From Moniliophthora roreri (Eukaryota > Basidiomycota > Agaricomycetes > Agaricales > Marasmiaceae), in the NCBI GenBank assembly GCA_001466705.2, contig LATX02000189.1, positions 1,302,001 through 1,366,000 on the forward strand: DNA of 64,000 bases. Reading direction: 5' to 3'. The position numbers were made by a program, and so were the translations under genes. Shown here piece after piece: positions 61,367 through 64,000 of this stretch; within the stretch, counting starts at the first letter, position 1; each line of letters opens with the position of its first letter. Below the pieces are notes generated by a model. That model did no database searches and was not told the DNA's origin. It saw nothing but the letters and a program-made list of their open reading frames with translations.

Positions 61367-62635
61367 CTGCAGTTATTACAAGTTTGATGGTTGCTAAAAA
61401 TAGGCAGGCCATTATTGGCAGCATTGAGCTGATGGATGTGGTGGGCACCTCCCCATCCATGATTACCAAAACCTGTTCCTTGGATAACAGACTTGCTGGA
61501 ATAACAACAGGTGATAGGATAACTGGAATATTGTACAAGTCCAATCTAGTTAACAGGCTATGCTTGAATCCACATGTCTTCAATCTCCTCTATTGTTGCT
61601 GAATGAAGGTCATTTCTTTTTGTCTCAATCCATGCTCACCACTTGTGGAATTCCTCACCCAATAGACTGGGTGCAGTACCCAAATGAGGGTCTCGTCCAA
61701 GAAGATACACTTGTACAACAAGTACATCACATTCACAAACATACAAACCAGGCTGTGATTGTAGAAAGGGACTAGGGTCACAGCCTTTGGCAACACACAA
61801 AAGTAGAGTAAAGAAGGTAATATCAAGATATTCATCAAGATCATCAACATGGAATCCTCTCTGCCCCAATATTGACCTGGTTAGGTCATCTCAACTATTC
61901 GAGATATTGATCTGGAGTCTTGTACCACCTGCTGGATCCAAACCACCAAAACTGAATATGTTGTTTTTGTCTCATAACATCTTCATCATCTCCATCTCAA
62001 ATTTGAAGAGTATAGTCAGTAGCATTATTCTAATAATATCATACAGACACCAAACCAAATCCTGTCATCAAATCACCACAGCATCAGTTGTTGACTGAAC
62101 TGCCAGTGCCAACTGCCCTACACTGTGACCTTTGTTGACTGACCAGGTGTAGCTGTATGACCCATTGACACTGCCAGTAGGGAGATCTTTCTCTTTCTGA
62201 GAACAATTGTTACACTTGGAAAGAAGATGCCATAAAGGAACAATTTCTTTTTTTAAATCTTAGTCTATAATTCCCAGGCCTTGTCATAGGAAGAGTGGTC
62301 TACCAATGATTCAAGGGTTACAAGACCTGTGCAGGTGTGGAGCTCATCAGTATCACCATCAAGACAGAATGCATAGGACCCAGGACACGTTTTCATGTAA
62401 TTGGCAATAGAGTCAATGACCAGCTCACCATTCTCATCATGAGTAGGGTGTGTGCCAGGAGATGGTACAGAACCACAGAGTCAATCACGTAGATGATTTC
62501 AGAAAATGGAAGAGGTGTCAAAGTCAGAGATATAGACATATCCTTGCATGTATTTATTGGTGTGATGGAGGCACCATTCTCTAGGTATGGAATAGAATAG
62601 GCACATATCTGATGGTTCTTCAATAAGCTCAGGTT

Positions 62636-63151
62636 TTAAGATCTCCAGCAAAGTGTCATTGTTGGTGGGGAGTGGAAGGATTTCTGTATAAGATATACAA
62701 ATTTGTGGAAAGGTAGTTTTATAGGTTCATCTCCTATTGGAAAACCAAACAGTTTCATAGTATCTGAAGGGGCATTAGCTTTGCTCAACACCAGGTAGAT
62801 GAAGATCATACTAATCTTTTGGTCCCCAGGTTCACTTGGGATCTGCCTTTTAAAATCATCAGACTTGGGTTGTGTGTATGGGATGTTTTTAGCTGTAGTG
62901 CTCAGGGAATACAAAGACCAACCCAAAAGCTTCAACATCAAGTCTTGCTCCTTGGGTGTCCACTCAAAGGAATTGGAATCCCTGGTATCCAAATGCTCTA
63001 CTTGAAGCAGGATAGAGATACCAATCTCACCCTTGAACTCAGACATCAAGCTAATGTTAGGCCAATGACCATCTATGCTATTGCTAGGTTCAAAACACTT
63101 GATTACCCAATGACCATCATTCAAACTCAGCGTCTCCACAAGATAGGCCAA
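62636..63151 (-). CDS. Hypothetical open frame, 171 residues, in the repeat-rich part
   Basis: This is the longest open frame of the CpG-poor region (NDGHWVIKCFEPSNSIDGHW, EGEIGISILLQVEHL-like, FEWTPKEQDLMLKLLGWSLY). It has tryptophans and a mixed composition, unlike random sequence. I recognise no family. It could be part of a transposon or a young gene; the minus-strand frames at 62393-62623 and 63328-63561 may belong with it. Confidence 0.3.
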   Translation of the reverse strand: MAYLVETLSLNDGHWVIKCFEPSNSIDGHWPNISLMSEFKGEIGISILLQVEHLDTRDSNSFEWTPKEQDLMLKLLGWSLYSLSTTAKNIPYTQPKSDDFKRQIPSEPGDQKISMIFIYLVLSKANAPSDTMKLFGFPIGDEPIKLPFHKFVYLIQKSFHSPPTMTLCWRS

Positions 63152-64000
63152 AGAAAAGAGCTGGATATAAGAGAAGATGTCTATGTACTGAGAGTAATTG
63201 AATAGATGAGTTCTGGCCTAAATGAGAACATGTAAGCTAATGGTCTGGACTGCTAGACAGAACTCACCTTGTACCAGATGATGAATTGAATCATCTTCTG
63301 CTGGCATTGAGCCATCTTCTGAGCACTTTAACATGCTTGTTCTCCAGCAGTATGCAGCTTCTCCTCAACCTGAAAGAACTGTAACCAGTCTGGACACAAG
63401 CTCTTCTTCAGAAAACAACTATTAGCCTTTGCAGCTGGCTTGAGTTGGAAAGATATTGGTAAGTTGGATGTGGCATTTGGCTGAGTGATAATGGATGGAG
63501 TGTTACTTGAGACCAATAGTGTAGGAGCTAGAGGTAATGGTATAGAGTTCAGTTGAGACAAAGCCTGCTATGAAGAACCTAGAAGAGTGGGAGCAGAGAG
63601 AGGCTTAGGTATAGGAGGTATGGTGATTTGAGAGTAAGAGTGAAGAGGTAGACAAACTACTAAGAGTGGGTTGTCTGACACTACAGGTGTTGAATGAGCC
63701 ACACATGGATCTCAAGGCTGATGATCTCTGCTAGTGTTGTCTGCCTTCTTTCTACAGCACTAAGCACAGAAGTGTCCAATGCATGAAGTGTTTCCACTAT
63801 GGGTGATGCTGTTCTGCTGAATACATGACCTTCTACATTGAAGTTTTACTCTCCTCTCAATTACAGAAGGTCAACCAAAAGGTGCAAGGCAGAGGGCAGC
63901 TTGAGCAATTTTGGCAGGAAGCATCATAAGAAGTTGGTCCAATGCATAGCACTCCATGATTGAGCAAGTGCCTCTGCCTCAGTGAAGATGAATGGAGATA
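63152..64000. other. CpG-poor sequence at the window end
   Basis: No gene is supported. A Pro/Ser/Leu-rich minus-strand frame lies at 63561-63328. Confidence 0.3.

Noticed and set aside
60877..63561. Assigning the minus-strand frames to a named transposase superfamily
   Set aside because: No DDE/D, RT or integrase motif is visible, so any name would be a guess.

Overview
This window is nuclear DNA of a filamentous basidiomycete, most likely a mushroom-forming Agaricomycete. The genes are packed and multi-exonic, with introns of about 45-65 bases bounded by GT-AG and often carrying a CTAAC/CTAAT branch site. The gene content is eukaryotic: telomerase/NMD, autophagy, ESCRT, ER glycan processing and mitochondrial complex III. 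All gene models here were spliced by eye from the sequence; no transcript or database evidence was available.

From 1 to about 47,350 the window is gene-dense and CpG-rich. In order it holds: the 3' end of a DOMON/cytochrome b561 protein; an EST1/SMG6-type PIN protein; a SnoaL/NTF2-like protein; the WD40 protein STRAP; a sulfate permease; a TACO1/YebC translational activator; nucleoside diphosphate kinase; QCR7; transketolase; CMC2; a GH31 alpha-xylosidase-like enzyme; glutamate decarboxylase; a MYND zinc-finger protein; HID1; a GPI-anchored cupredoxin; SNF8/VPS22; DNA polymerase delta subunit 2; a RAD57-like recombinase; a MARVEL-like membrane protein; ATG8; a Band 7/SPFH protein; GH63 glucosidase I; a possible 48-residue protein; and a secreted HEMGH zinc protease.

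Several neighbours are divergent and share short promoters: NDK/QCR7, transketolase/CMC2 and, most strikingly, POLD2/RAD57. Those two replication and recombination genes start 60 bases apart, with two ACGCGT boxes between them. A 496-base non-autonomous hAT-like element (19-base perfect terminal inverted repeats, 8-base target duplication) sits between the sulfate permease and TACO1 genes, 57 bases from its outer target-site copy to the TACO1 start.

From about 47,450-47,560 to the end (64,000) the composition changes sharply. CG dinucleotides almost vanish, A+T rises, and no convincing intact gene remains. This part is a graveyard of repeats: a foldback MITE, an LTR-like repeat with broken gag-like frames, a 4.6 kb structure bounded by 420-base inverted repeats, a roughly 838-base tandem duplication split by one N, a tRNA-derived repeat and a 21-base minisatellite. 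The copies of the tandem duplication differ largely at CG versus TG/CA positions, which fits methylation-driven C-to-T decay.

I found no CRISPR array, operon, prophage or other bacterial-type system.
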